Shown: in pieces, positions 44,441 to 54,567 of the stretch
Numbering within the stretch: position 1 is the first letter of the stretch
Layout of the letters: each line of letters opens with the position of its first letter
DNA from: Nocardiopsis sp. ATB16-24
Lineage (GTDB): Bacteria > Actinomycetota > Actinomycetes > Streptosporangiales > Streptosporangiaceae
Length of the DNA: 64,000 bases
Assembly (NCBI RefSeq): GCF_030271535.1
Contig: NZ_JASCXJ010000013.1
Location: 103,182 to 167,181, forward strand
Direction: 5' to 3'
The notes under the pieces: generated by a model
Told to the model about the DNA's origin: nothing
Database searches by the model: none
Seen by the model: only the letters and a program-made list of their open reading frames with translations
Position numbers and translations under genes: made by a program

Positions 44441-44947
44441 TCAAAGGTCCTCTCCGGACGAGGGGGTGTCGGCCTCCTCCACCGAACGCCACAGCGTGAC
44501 GAACCAGGGCTCGCCGGGTTCGGCGTCGTCCTCGGCGTCGTCCTCGGCCTCGGGTCGCACCACGATGTAGGCGGTCTCGCCGGGGTACTGGTAGTGCAAC
44601 CTCAGCCGGGCCTCGCGCTCGATGTAGACGTCCTGGGAGAGTTCCTCCTCGCGCCGGCGCAGCTCCCGCACGCTCTCCTCCATGCGTGCCCGTTCGTCCT
44701 GCAACTGGGCGATCTGGGCGCGCTGGGCGACGTACTCGCGCAACGGGTAGGCCAGGCTGAGCGCGATCATGCACACCACGAGCGCGAGGATGGCGGCACG
44801 GCTGGTGAGCATGGGCCGCACCCGGCGGGTGCGGCCCATGTCCGAGCCGACGGTCCCCGCGGCCTTCCGAGCAGGCCGCCGACCCGACTTGTCGGTTTTG
44901 GCTGCCTTCTTAGCTTTTGGACGTTGCTGCTCGGATTCGCGGGGCAC
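44441..44947 (-). CDS. divIC: Septum formation initiator (DivIC/FtsB family)
   Basis: 168 residues. A basic Lys/Arg/Ala-rich cytoplasmic tail (~1-46) is followed by one membrane helix (~47-68), a coiled coil (~70-105, QRAQIAQLQDERARMEESVRELRRREEEL) and the short globular motif AREARLRLHYQYPGETAYIVV typical of DivIC. It links FtsL/FtsQ with the septal peptidoglycan machinery. It starts nine bases after enolase on the same strand, as in Rv1023-Rv1024. Confidence 0.92.
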   Translation of the reverse strand: MPRESEQQRPKAKKAAKTDKSGRRPARKAAGTVGSDMGRTRRVRPMLTSRAAILALVVCMIALSLAYPLREYVAQRAQIAQLQDERARMEESVRELRRREEELSQDVYIEREARLRLHYQYPGETAYIVVRPEAEDDAEDDAEPGEPWFVTLWRSVEEADTPSSGEDL

Positions 44948-44956
44948 GGGGGCAGA

Positions 44957-46621
<1,665 letters not shown>

Positions 46622-48085
46622 ATGGGCTCTCCCGAGACCGGAAACGTCGACGGGGCCCTGCCCCCCGTGCCGCGGCGGAACACCGAACTGCGTCTGCTGG
46701 CGGCGGCCCTGCCGACCGTGGCCGCGACCCTGCTGTCGGCGTCGTTGTCGGTCACCGGAGGGGTGGCCCCGGTCCTGGCGGCCTACTTCGCGGTGATCTG
46801 TGCCGGAGCGCTCGGGTTGCACGTGCTCCTGCGTCTGAGGGCCCCCTACGCCGACCCCGTCCTCCTACCGGTCGCCACCGTCCTGAACGGGCTGGGCCTC
46901 ACCATGATCTGGGTCCTCCAGATGACCGGTCCCGACGGGCCGGGACACGGGGAGGCCGACCGGCAACTGGTGTGGACCGTGGCGGGAATGGCCCTGTGCG
47001 CGGCCGTGGTGCTGTTCGTGCGCCACCCGTGGCGGCTGAGCGTGTACCCCTACCTGATCGCTGCGGTCGCCCTGCTCCTGCTCCTGTTACCGCTGTCACC
47101 CCTGGGGCACGAGGTACTGGGTGCGCGCCGGTGGATCGGCCTGGGCCCGTTCACCATGCAACCCTCGGAGTTCGCCAAGGTGTTGTTGGTCGTCTTCCTC
47201 GCCTCCTACCTGGGCCGACGCCGGGAGGTGATGGCGCTCGTCACCCGAACGGTCCGGATCGGACGGCTGAAGGTGTTCAGCGTGCCCCGGGCCCGGGACC
47301 TGGCGCCCATGGCCGTGGGCTGGGGCGTGGCGATCCTGCTCCTGGTGGGGACCAAGGACCTGGGAACCTCGCTGTTGCTGTTCGGCACGTTCCTGGCGGT
47401 GCTCTACGCCGCCACCGCGCGCAAGTCGTGGGTCCTCATCGGCCTGGTGGCGTTCGCGGCCGGCGCGTACGTGGCGTACCTGCTGTTCGGACACGTACGG
47501 AATCGCGTGGAGATCTGGGCGAAGGCCTTCGACCCCGACGTCTACGGCCGCCCCGGTGGCAGCTTCCAGATCGTGGAGGGGTTGTTCGCGCTCGCCGAGG
47601 GCGGTCTGACGGGTACCGGCTTCCACGGCGGCTTCGTCCAGGAGGTGTTCGCGGCCGACAGCGACCTGATCCTGGTGTCGGTGGGCGAGAAGCTCGGACT
47701 GACCGGTCTCATGGCGGTACTGCTCCTCCTGCTCCTGTTGGCCCAGCGTGGCTTCCGGATCGCCCTGGCCGCACGGGAGTGGTTCTTGAAACTGACCGCG
47801 CTCGGGTACGCCTTCCTCACCGCGTTCGACGTGTTCATCGTCCTGGGCGGGGCGACACTGATCATCCCGCTGACCGGTATGACGACGCCGTTCCTGTCCG
47901 CGGGGGGATCCGCCCTGATGGCCAACTGGTCGATCGTCGGGATGTGGTTGGTGATCAGCGAGACCGCGCGCCGCCCCCAGGAGTCCTCGGGCACCGGGCC
48001 CGCACCCGAGGACCCCACCACCGAGGTGATCCGTGTGAACGCTCCTCCCCGGTCTCCGGGTCGGCGGGGAGGAGAGGAGGGTTGA
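46622..48085 (+). CDS. FtsW/RodA/SpoVE family SEDS protein
   Basis: 487 residues with about 12 membrane segments. The SEDS signatures GARRWIGLGPFTMQPSEFAKVLLVVFLASYL (~178-208) and the GGSFQIVEGLFALAEGGLTGTG, SDLILVSVGEKLGLTG, PLTGMTTPFLSAGGSALMANW stretches are intact, including the catalytic-site Asp (SDLI). SEDS proteins polymerise lipid II glycan strands with a partner class B PBP. No PBP gene is adjacent, so this may be a RodA/sporulation-type paralogue rather than the division FtsW (inference). The C-terminal tail is Pro/Gly-rich. Confidence 0.9.
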   Translation: MGSPETGNVDGALPPVPRRNTELRLLAAALPTVAATLLSASLSVTGGVAPVLAAYFAVICAGALGLHVLLRLRAPYADPVLLPVATVLNGLGLTMIWVLQMTGPDGPGHGEADRQLVWTVAGMALCAAVVLFVRHPWRLSVYPYLIAAVALLLLLLPLSPLGHEVLGARRWIGLGPFTMQPSEFAKVLLVVFLASYLGRRREVMALVTRTVRIGRLKVFSVPRARDLAPMAVGWGVAILLLVGTKDLGTSLLLFGTFLAVLYAATARKSWVLIGLVAFAAGAYVAYLLFGHVRNRVEIWAKAFDPDVYGRPGGSFQIVEGLFALAEGGLTGTGFHGGFVQEVFAADSDLILVSVGEKLGLTGLMAVLLLLLLLAQRGFRIALAAREWFLKLTALGYAFLTAFDVFIVLGGATLIIPLTGMTTPFLSAGGSALMANWSIVGMWLVISETARRPQESSGTGPAPEDPTTEVIRVNAPPRSPGRRGGEEG

Positions 48086-48107
48086 CCGCGGCGCGCGCCA
48101 CGACCCG

Positions 48108-48890
48108 TCACACCCGCGCGACACGGACCCAGTAGGACCGCCATTCCTCCCGTGACAGCTCGCGGGGCTCGCGTCCGTCCTCGCGCGCGACGTCCTCGGC
48201 CGCCCGGACACGGGCGTCGAACCGTCGGGCCGCCGACCGCAGGTCGGTCTCGGCGTCGCGCCCCCGTTCGCGTTCGGCCGCCACCGCCGCGAACAGTTCA
48301 CCGCCCTCGCCTCCGTCGTCACCGACCAGGTCCGCGGGGAAGCCGTTGCGCACGGCCCTCTTCTGCAACTCGTGGGCGAGCATCACCGCGGGTTGGGCGA
48401 ACGGCACCCCGTCCAGGACGGAGGTCTCCCCCTCCCCACCGGCCGCCACGGCCTTCTCCGCACGCTCGGCGGCCTTGATGGCCTCCCAGTTGGTGCGCAC
48501 CTCCTCGGCCCCCGACACCTCCACACCGCCGAACACGTGCGGGTGCCGGCGGGTCATCTTGTCGATGATGGCGTCGGCGACGTCGTCCACCGTGAACCGC
48601 TCCGGATCGCCCTCGGGCCGTTCGGCGGCGATCGCCGCGTGGAAGACCACCTGTAGCAGGACGTCGCCCAGTTCCTCGCGCAGCAGCGCGATGTCACCGT
48701 TCTCGATGGTCTCCAGGGTCTCGTAGGACTCCTGGATCAGGTATCCGGCGAGCGATTCGTGCGTCTGCTCCCGGTCCCACGGACACTCCCTGCGCAGAGT
48801 CCGCATCACCTCGACCAGGCGCAGCAGTCGGTGCCCCTCGGCTCCGCCTCCGGTGTCGTCCAACCCTCGTCCTCTCGCAGTCGTGTCCAC
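48108..48890 (-). CDS. mazG: MazG family nucleoside triphosphate pyrophosphohydrolase
   Basis: About 260 residues. The MazG core: MRTLRRECPWDREQTHESL, then EESYETLE-type metal-binding segment (QESYETLETIENGD), REELGDVLLQVVFHA (EE-D metal ligands) and DVADAIIDKMTRRHPHVFGG. It hydrolyses non-canonical or oxidised NTPs to NMP and PPi. The C-terminal ~100 residues are variable, as in actinobacterial members. The start is uncertain: GTG at 48890, five bases after cysC, or TTG at 48863 with a better ribosome site (GAGAGGA). Probably co-transcribed with cysC. Confidence 0.88.
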   Translation of the reverse strand: MDTTARGRGLDDTGGGAEGHRLLRLVEVMRTLRRECPWDREQTHESLAGYLIQESYETLETIENGDIALLREELGDVLLQVVFHAAIAAERPEGDPERFTVDDVADAIIDKMTRRHPHVFGGVEVSGAEEVRTNWEAIKAAERAEKAVAAGGEGETSVLDGVPFAQPAVMLAHELQKRAVRNGFPADLVGDDGGEGGELFAAVAAERERGRDAETDLRSAARRFDARVRAAEDVAREDGREPRELSREEWRSYWVRVARV

Positions 48891-48895
48891 GGGTG

Positions 48896-50476
48896 TCAAC
48901 CGTCGTGATCGGGCAGCCATCCGCCCTCGCGCAGGGCGGCCATGACCCGGGCCACGGACTCCTCGGGTGTGATCCCCTCGGTGTCCACCACCAGGTCCGC
49001 GTCCTGCGGCTCCTCGTAGGGATCGGAGATCCCCGTGAACTCGGGGATCTTCCCCTCCCTGGCCTTGGCGTACAGACCCTTGCGGTCGCGAGCCTCGCAC
49101 ACCTCCAGCGGGGTGGCCACGTGGACCAGGAAGAAGTCGCCGAACTCCTCCACCATCGCCCGTACCTCGGCCCTGCCGGCGGCGTAGGGGGCGATCGGCG
49201 CGCACACCGTGACCCCGCCGTGCCTAGTGATCTCCGAGGCCACGTACCCGATCCTGCGTATGTTCAGCTCCCGGTGCTCCCGGGAGAAGGTGAGCTCGCT
49301 GGAGAGCATGCGCCGCACCACGTCGCCGTCCAGGAGGGTCACCGACCGCCCCGACCGGCGGATACCGTCGCACACGCCGCGGGCGATGGTGGACTTGCCC
49401 GACCCCGACAGGCCGGTGAAGAGCAGGGTCAGTCCCCTCTTGGTACGGGCGGGACGCAACCTCGCCAGCTCCGCCCCCACCCTGGCCGGAGTGAACCACG
49501 CGGGCAGCTCCCGCCCGTGTGCCAGTTCCGTCTCCACCTGTGCGTCGGTCAGCTCGGCTCGGGCCTCGGTCGGGTCGACCTGGGTGAGCGGCATCCACAG
49601 TCCCTGGGCGGCGGAGTGACGCCAGGGTTCGGGGGCGAGCACGGTCAGGGGCGGACGCCGGGCCATGACGCGCTCCACGTCCAAGCCCTCTCCGTCGGTC
49701 ACCGCCATCATGTGGGTGGCCCCGTAGGCGGCGGCCACGTGCGCGGCCAGACCCACCTCGCGTGGCCCCCACACCCCACCGAGCGCCCCTCGGGAGCGAT
49801 CGGCGGTCCGCGGCAACGTGCACACCACGAACGAGGTACGTGCGGGCAGCAAGGGTTCGGCGGCCAGTACCGCCGGGGCCATGCCCTCGTCCTCCAGACC
49901 GGTGTCGATGAGCACCAGCACCTCGGCGCGCTCTCCCTCTCCGTAGGCCCTGCCCAAGGTCTGGGACTCGGCCCGGATCTGGTGCAACGCCCGATGGTGC
50001 AGTGGCCTGTCGGTGACCACGGCCAGGAGGGGGCGGCCCGAGGGCTCCAGCTCGCGTTGGGCCCGGACCTCGGCCGGGGAGGGGCGCAGTTCGCGCAGCA
50101 CGCCGTACGTCGGTGGGCGCAAAAGCCGTACGGCACCGGCCAGACGGTGGCCTCCCCCCTGGTCACGCCAGTGCTCGGTCACCGACAGTCCCGCCAGGGG
50201 GGCGCCCTCGGGATCGGTCAGGGTCAGCCGGTCGGCACCGGACAGTTCCTCGGGAACCTCCAGAATGACCGGAACCGGCCATGGGCGCCCGTCGGGCAGA
50301 CGGGCGTCCCTCGACACGGCCTCGGCCTCGGTCCGGGTCATGAATCCGGGCAACGGGTAGGTCCCGTTGAGGATCAGTTCCAGGTGCGCGAGCCCGTCCG
50401 GACCTGGGGTGAAGACCGGGGTGTCCACGTGTTCGGCACCGGATCGCGGCCCACTCCCACGTCTGTTGGCACTCAC
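48896..50476 (-). CDS. cysC: ATP-sulfurylase-like / APS kinase fusion
   Basis: 526 residues. The C-terminal ~180 residues form a full adenylylsulfate kinase: Walker A FTGLSGSGKSTIA (~355-367), LLDGDVVRRMLSSELTFSREHRELNIRR, HVATPLEVCEARDRKGLYAKARE and ISDPYEEP. The N-terminal ~330 residues resemble archaeal/bacterial ATP sulfurylase (PUA-like start, LILNGTYPLPGFM, then a nucleotidyl-transferase fold), but the catalytic HxxH region reads RPLHHRALHQ rather than R-N-P-L-H-R-A-H, so sulfurylase activity is questionable. It makes PAPS for sulfate assimilation or sulfation. The start GTG 50476 is chosen for its four-base overlap with an upstream ORF stop. Confidence 0.85.
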   Translation of the reverse strand: MSANRRGSGPRSGAEHVDTPVFTPGPDGLAHLELILNGTYPLPGFMTRTEAEAVSRDARLPDGRPWPVPVILEVPEELSGADRLTLTDPEGAPLAGLSVTEHWRDQGGGHRLAGAVRLLRPPTYGVLRELRPSPAEVRAQRELEPSGRPLLAVVTDRPLHHRALHQIRAESQTLGRAYGEGERAEVLVLIDTGLEDEGMAPAVLAAEPLLPARTSFVVCTLPRTADRSRGALGGVWGPREVGLAAHVAAAYGATHMMAVTDGEGLDVERVMARRPPLTVLAPEPWRHSAAQGLWMPLTQVDPTEARAELTDAQVETELAHGRELPAWFTPARVGAELARLRPARTKRGLTLLFTGLSGSGKSTIARGVCDGIRRSGRSVTLLDGDVVRRMLSSELTFSREHRELNIRRIGYVASEITRHGGVTVCAPIAPYAAGRAEVRAMVEEFGDFFLVHVATPLEVCEARDRKGLYAKAREGKIPEFTGISDPYEEPQDADLVVDTEGITPEESVARVMAALREGGWLPDHDG

Positions 50477-50652
50477 CACGCGGTTCCTCTCCTTACCGGG
50501 TACGGAAACGTCCTGAGCGGCACGCTCTGCGAACACATACCCCAGCGGCACGGTGTCACCACCGGGCAGGTCCTAGCGTATGCCCCGAGCCGGACCAGGA
50601 CCCGGCCCGCGTCCACCGAAACGGAATAGAGGCAGTTCGCGAGGGGTTTCAT
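50473..50652 (-). CDS. Candidate cysteine-containing leader peptide upstream of cysC
   Basis: A 59-residue frame from ATG 50652 to a TGA that overlaps the cysC GTG (GTGA). It encodes four Cys (residues ~8, 29, 34, 40), no recognisable domain, and third-position GC near 75%. The overlap and the sulfur-assimilation target suggest a cysteine-sensing leader peptide; coding status is unproven because no strong ribosome site precedes the ATG. Confidence 0.3.
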   Translation of the reverse strand: MKPLANCLYSVSVDAGRVLVRLGAYARTCPVVTPCRWGMCSQSVPLRTFPYPVRRGTAW

Positions 50653-50870
50653 CCGATACGCTCCACCACCCGCACCGAGCCCGGAGCGTCCAGGATCCCG
50701 GTGGGTCCCCGGCGACCTCCGCGTCGCCGGTCGTCCACACCCCATCCGCGCGCGACCACCGGACTCGGTACTCTGAGAAGTGCCGGGCGCCCACTTCACG
50801 CAGCCGTCTTCTCACCGCGCGGGCCGCGACCACCACCGCTTGATCCGGACCACTTCCACTTTCTGGTGCT
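50653..50870. other. Divergent cysC / mfd upstream region
   Basis: Together with the candidate leader peptide this makes ~394 bases between cysC and mfd. It should contain divergent promoters; no convincing -10/-35 pair was recognised. Codon statistics switch frames along the minus strand here, so no longer ORF is credible. Confidence 0.4.
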
Positions 50871-53800
50871 ATGAGCCTCATTGGACTTCTCGCCGACGTC
50901 TCCCAGGACCCGGCACTGCACAAAGCGATCGAGGCCGCCCGAGGCGGCCCCGATCCCCATCTCGACCTCGTCGCTCCGGCGGCGCTACGCCCCTTCATGG
51001 TGGGGGCCTTGGCAGCGGACGCGCCCGTGGGGGCACGGCGGCCCGTGCTCGCGGTCACCGCCACCGAACGTGAGGCATCGGACCTGGCCGACGCGCTGGG
51101 CTCCCTGCTCCCCGCGAACTCGGTGGCGCTCTTCCCCGCGTGGGAGACCCTGCCGCACGAGCGACTGTCACCGCGGTCCGACACCGTCGGACAACGGCTG
51201 GCCGTACTGCGCCGTCTGGCCCACCCCGACCCCTCCGATCCGTTGACCGCCCCGCTACGGGTGGTCGTGGCCCCCGTCCGCAGCGTCCTCCAGCCCCTGG
51301 TGGCCGGTCTGGGCGACCTTGAGCCGGTACGCATCCGTCCCGGTGACGAGATCCCGTTGGAGGACGTGGTCACCGCCCTGACCAACACCGGCTACGCCCG
51401 TGTGGACCTGGTCGAGAAACGCGGCGACATGGCCGTCCGCGGCGGCATCCTGGACGTGTTCCCGCCCACGGAGGAGCACCCCCTGCGGCTGGAGTTCTGG
51501 GGCGACACCGTCGAGGACATCCGCTACTTCCAGGTCGCCGACCAACGCTCCATCGCACCCGTGGAGGGAGAGGGCGACGGAGCACGCACCAACGCCGCCT
51601 CAGGCCTGTTCGCGCCGCCGTGTCGGGAACTCCTGCTCACCGACACCGTGCGCGAGCGCGCCCGGGCCCTGGCCGGTGAACACCCCTCCCTGGCCGACGT
51701 CCTCGACCGGATCGCCGACGGCGTGGCCGTGGAGGGGATGGAGGCCTTCGCGCCGGTGCTCGCCGACCGCATGGAGCCCTTCTTCACCTATCTGCCCGAG
51801 AACGCGATGGTGGTGGGCTGCGACCCCGAGCGCATCCGCACCCGCGCCCTGGAGCTGGAGGCCACCAGCGCCGAGTTCCTCGACGCGTCATGGATCAACG
51901 CGGCCTCCGGCGGTGAGGCGCCCATCGACCTGGGCGGGTCCGCCTACATGTCCATCACCGAGCTGCGCTCCACCGCGACCGGACTGGGCCTGCCCTGGTG
52001 GGGGCTGACGCCCTTCACCTCCGGTGAGGAACAGGGGGCGGCCGAGGAGGACGACGCCGTCGTCGTCGGCGCGATGGCGGCCGAGACCTACCGGGGCGAC
52101 ACCGAACGGGCCCTGGCCGACATCAAACGATGGCTGCACGACAACTGGAGCGTCGTGCTGATCACCCAGGGTCAAGGGTCCGCCGAACGCCTGGTGTCGA
52201 TGCTGCGCGACTCGGGACTGGGTGCCTCGCTCGTCACCGACCTGACCGCGCCGCCTCGGCCCGCGGTGGCCACGGTCACCACCGGGCTGGTCGACCACGG
52301 TTTCCTGCTGCGCTCCGTGCAGACGGTGGTGCTCACCGAAACCGACCTGGTGGGCCAGAAGTCCTCCACCCGGGACATGCGACGCATGCCGAGCAGGCGC
52401 CGGGGCACGGTCGACCCGCTACAGCTCAAGCCGGGCGACTACGTCGTGCACGAACAGCACGGAGTGGGCCGTTACCTGGAGATGGTCAGCCGCCAGGTAC
52501 AGGGCGCCACCCGTGAGTACCTGCTCATCGAGTACGCGCCCTCCAAACGCGGGCAACCGGGCGACCGCCTGTTCGTCCCCACCGAACAGCTGGGAGAGGT
52601 CACCCGGTACGTCGGTGGCGAGGCCCCCACGCTGTCCAAGATGGGCGGCGCCGAGTGGAGCAAGGCCAAGAGCCGCGCCCGCAAGGTGGTCAGGGAGATC
52701 GCGGGCGACCTCATCCGCCTGTACTCGGCCCGGCAGGCCTCGCCCGGTCACGCGTTCGGCCCCGACACCCCCTGGCAGCGCGAGCTGGAGGACGCGTTCC
52801 CCTACGTGGAGACGCCCGACCAGCTGGCCGCCATCGACGAGGTCAAGAAGGACATGGCCAAGCCGGTGCCGATGGACCGGCTGATCTGCGGCGACGTGGG
52901 TTACGGCAAGACCGAGGTCGCGGTACGCGCCGCGTTCAAGGCGGTACAGGACGGCAAGCAGGTCGCGCTCCTGGTGCCCACCACGCTGTTGGTGCAGCAG
53001 CACATGTCCACCTTCACCGAGCGGTACGCCTCCTTCCCGATCTCGGTCCGACCGATGTCGCGCTTCCAGAGCGACGCCGAGGTGGAGGTCACCCGCGAGG
53101 GACTGCGCACCGGCGAGGTGGACGTGGTCATCGGCACGCACCGCCTGCTGTCTTCGGAGACCCGCTTCAAGGACCTGGGCCTGGTCATCATCGACGAGGA
53201 GCAGCGCTTCGGGGTCGAGCACAAGGAGGCGCTCAAGCGGCTGCGCACACAGGTGGACGTACTGGCGATGTCGGCCACACCGATCCCCCGCACCCTGGAG
53301 ATGGGACTGACGGGCATCCGCGAGATGACCACGATCCTCACCCCTCCGGAGGAGCGCCACCCGGTCCTGACGTTCGTGGGGCCCTACGAGGACAAACAGA
53401 TCACCGCCGCCATCCGCCGTGAACTGATGCGCGAGGGGCAGGTGTTCTTCGTGCACAACCGCGTGGCGTCCATCGACAAGGTCGCGGCCCACATCCAACG
53501 ACTGGTGCCCGAGGCGCGCGTGGCCTTCGCCCACGGTCAGATGAACGAGCAGCAGCTCGAAAGGGTGATGGTCGACTTCTGGGAGAAGAACTTCGACGTC
53601 CTGGTCTGCACGACCATCGTCGAGTCCGGTCTGGACGTGCCCAACGCCAACACCCTGATCATCGACCGCGCCGACACCTACGGCCTGTCACAACTGCACC
53701 AGCTGCGCGGACGGGTGGGTCGAGGCCGCGAACGCGCCTACGCCTACTTCCTGTACCCGCCGGAGAAACCGCTGACCGAGACCGCCTACGAGCGGTTGGC

Positions 53801-54479
53801 CACCGTGGCCCAGCACACCGAGACGGGCGCGGGCATGTACGTGGCGATGAAGGACCTGGAGATCCGGGGCGCGGGCAACATCCTGGGCGCGGAACAGTCC
53901 GGGACCATCGCGGGCGTGGGCTTCGACCTGTACGTGCGCATGGTGGGCGAGGCGGTGGCCGAGCTCAAGGGCGACCCCGAGGCCGCCGAGGAGGTCGAGA
54001 CCAAGGTCGAGCTGCCCATCAACGCCTACATCCCGCACGACTACGTACCGGGCGAACGGCTGCGACTACAGTCCTACAAGCGCATCGCCGGTGTCACCAG
54101 CGAGGAGGACGTCCTCGCCGCCTACGAGGAACTCACCGACCGGTACGGCACGCCCCCCGAACAGGTGGACAACCTCATGGCGGTGGCACGGTTCCGGGTC
54201 CTGGCCAAGGCGGCCGGTCTGTCCGACGTGGTGATGCAGGGCAACCAGATCCGCTTCTCCCCCGTGGAGCTGCGCGAGTCCCAGGAGCTGCGTCTGCGGC
54301 GGCTGTACCCCAAGTCCCTCCACAAGCAGGCGACACGGACCCTGTTGGTGCCGGTCCCCAAGTCCGGCGGCCTGGGCGGCAAACCGCTGCGTGACCTGGA
54401 ACTGCTCAAGTGGTGCACCGAACTGGTCGAGGCCGTGTTCGAGCCGCACCGGCGCAGGACGGAGCCCAAGGAGCGTTAG
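50871..54479 (+). CDS. mfd: Transcription-repair coupling factor Mfd
   Basis: 1202 residues, standard length. UvrB-homologous N-terminal region (~40-330), RNA-polymerase interaction domain (PGDYVVHEQHGVGRYLEM, ~520-540), RecG-like translocase with Walker A GDVGYGKTEVAVRAAF (~674-689), Walker B VIIDEEQRFG (~774-783), SATPIPRTLEM, and VCTTIVESGLDVPNANTLI, RADTYGLSQLHQLRGRVGRG, then the C-terminal TRCF domain (EEDVLAAYEELTDRYG). It removes stalled RNA polymerase and recruits UvrA for strand-specific repair. Next to mazG and eno as in Rv1020-1023. Confidence 0.97.
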   Translation: MSLIGLLADVSQDPALHKAIEAARGGPDPHLDLVAPAALRPFMVGALAADAPVGARRPVLAVTATEREASDLADALGSLLPANSVALFPAWETLPHERLSPRSDTVGQRLAVLRRLAHPDPSDPLTAPLRVVVAPVRSVLQPLVAGLGDLEPVRIRPGDEIPLEDVVTALTNTGYARVDLVEKRGDMAVRGGILDVFPPTEEHPLRLEFWGDTVEDIRYFQVADQRSIAPVEGEGDGARTNAASGLFAPPCRELLLTDTVRERARALAGEHPSLADVLDRIADGVAVEGMEAFAPVLADRMEPFFTYLPENAMVVGCDPERIRTRALELEATSAEFLDASWINAASGGEAPIDLGGSAYMSITELRSTATGLGLPWWGLTPFTSGEEQGAAEEDDAVVVGAMAAETYRGDTERALADIKRWLHDNWSVVLITQGQGSAERLVSMLRDSGLGASLVTDLTAPPRPAVATVTTGLVDHGFLLRSVQTVVLTETDLVGQKSSTRDMRRMPSRRRGTVDPLQLKPGDYVVHEQHGVGRYLEMVSRQVQGATREYLLIEYAPSKRGQPGDRLFVPTEQLGEVTRYVGGEAPTLSKMGGAEWSKAKSRARKVVREIAGDLIRLYSARQASPGHAFGPDTPWQRELEDAFPYVETPDQLAAIDEVKKDMAKPVPMDRLICGDVGYGKTEVAVRAAFKAVQDGKQVALLVPTTLLVQQHMSTFTERYASFPISVRPMSRFQSDAEVEVTREGLRTGEVDVVIGTHRLLSSETRFKDLGLVIIDEEQRFGVEHKEALKRLRTQVDVLAMSATPIPRTLEMGLTGIREMTTILTPPEERHPVLTFVGPYEDKQITAAIRRELMREGQVFFVHNRVASIDKVAAHIQRLVPEARVAFAHGQMNEQQLERVMVDFWEKNFDVLVCTTIVESGLDVPNANTLIIDRADTYGLSQLHQLRGRVGRGRERAYAYFLYPPEKPLTETAYERLATVAQHTETGAGMYVAMKDLEIRGAGNILGAEQSGTIAGVGFDLYVRMVGEAVAELKGDPEAAEEVETKVELPINAYIPHDYVPGERLRLQSYKRIAGVTSEEDVLAAYEELTDRYGTPPEQVDNLMAVARFRVLAKAAGLSDVVMQGNQIRFSPVELRESQELRLRRLYPKSLHKQATRTLLVPVPKSGGLGGKPLRDLELLKWCTELVEAVFEPHRRRTEPKER

Positions 54480-54483
54480 CGCC

Positions 54484-54516
54484 CCGCCCCCGGGCCGAGC
54501 GCCGGACCGGGGGCGG
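54484..54516. terminator. Bidirectional hairpin after mfd
   Basis: CCGCCCCCGG / CCGGGGGCGG, 10-bp stem with a 13-base loop that can itself pair, between convergent genes. Confidence 0.6.
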
Positions 54517-54567
54517 ATCTCCTTCACATGTGCGCGCCCTCCCAAGAAGCGGAGAAGGCGCGCCGCG

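Noticed and set aside
50573..51388. 271-codon minus-strand frame overlapping the mfd start
   Set aside because: Its 5' part is antisense to mfd and codon statistics change frame in the last ~35 codons; not a consistent coding sequence.
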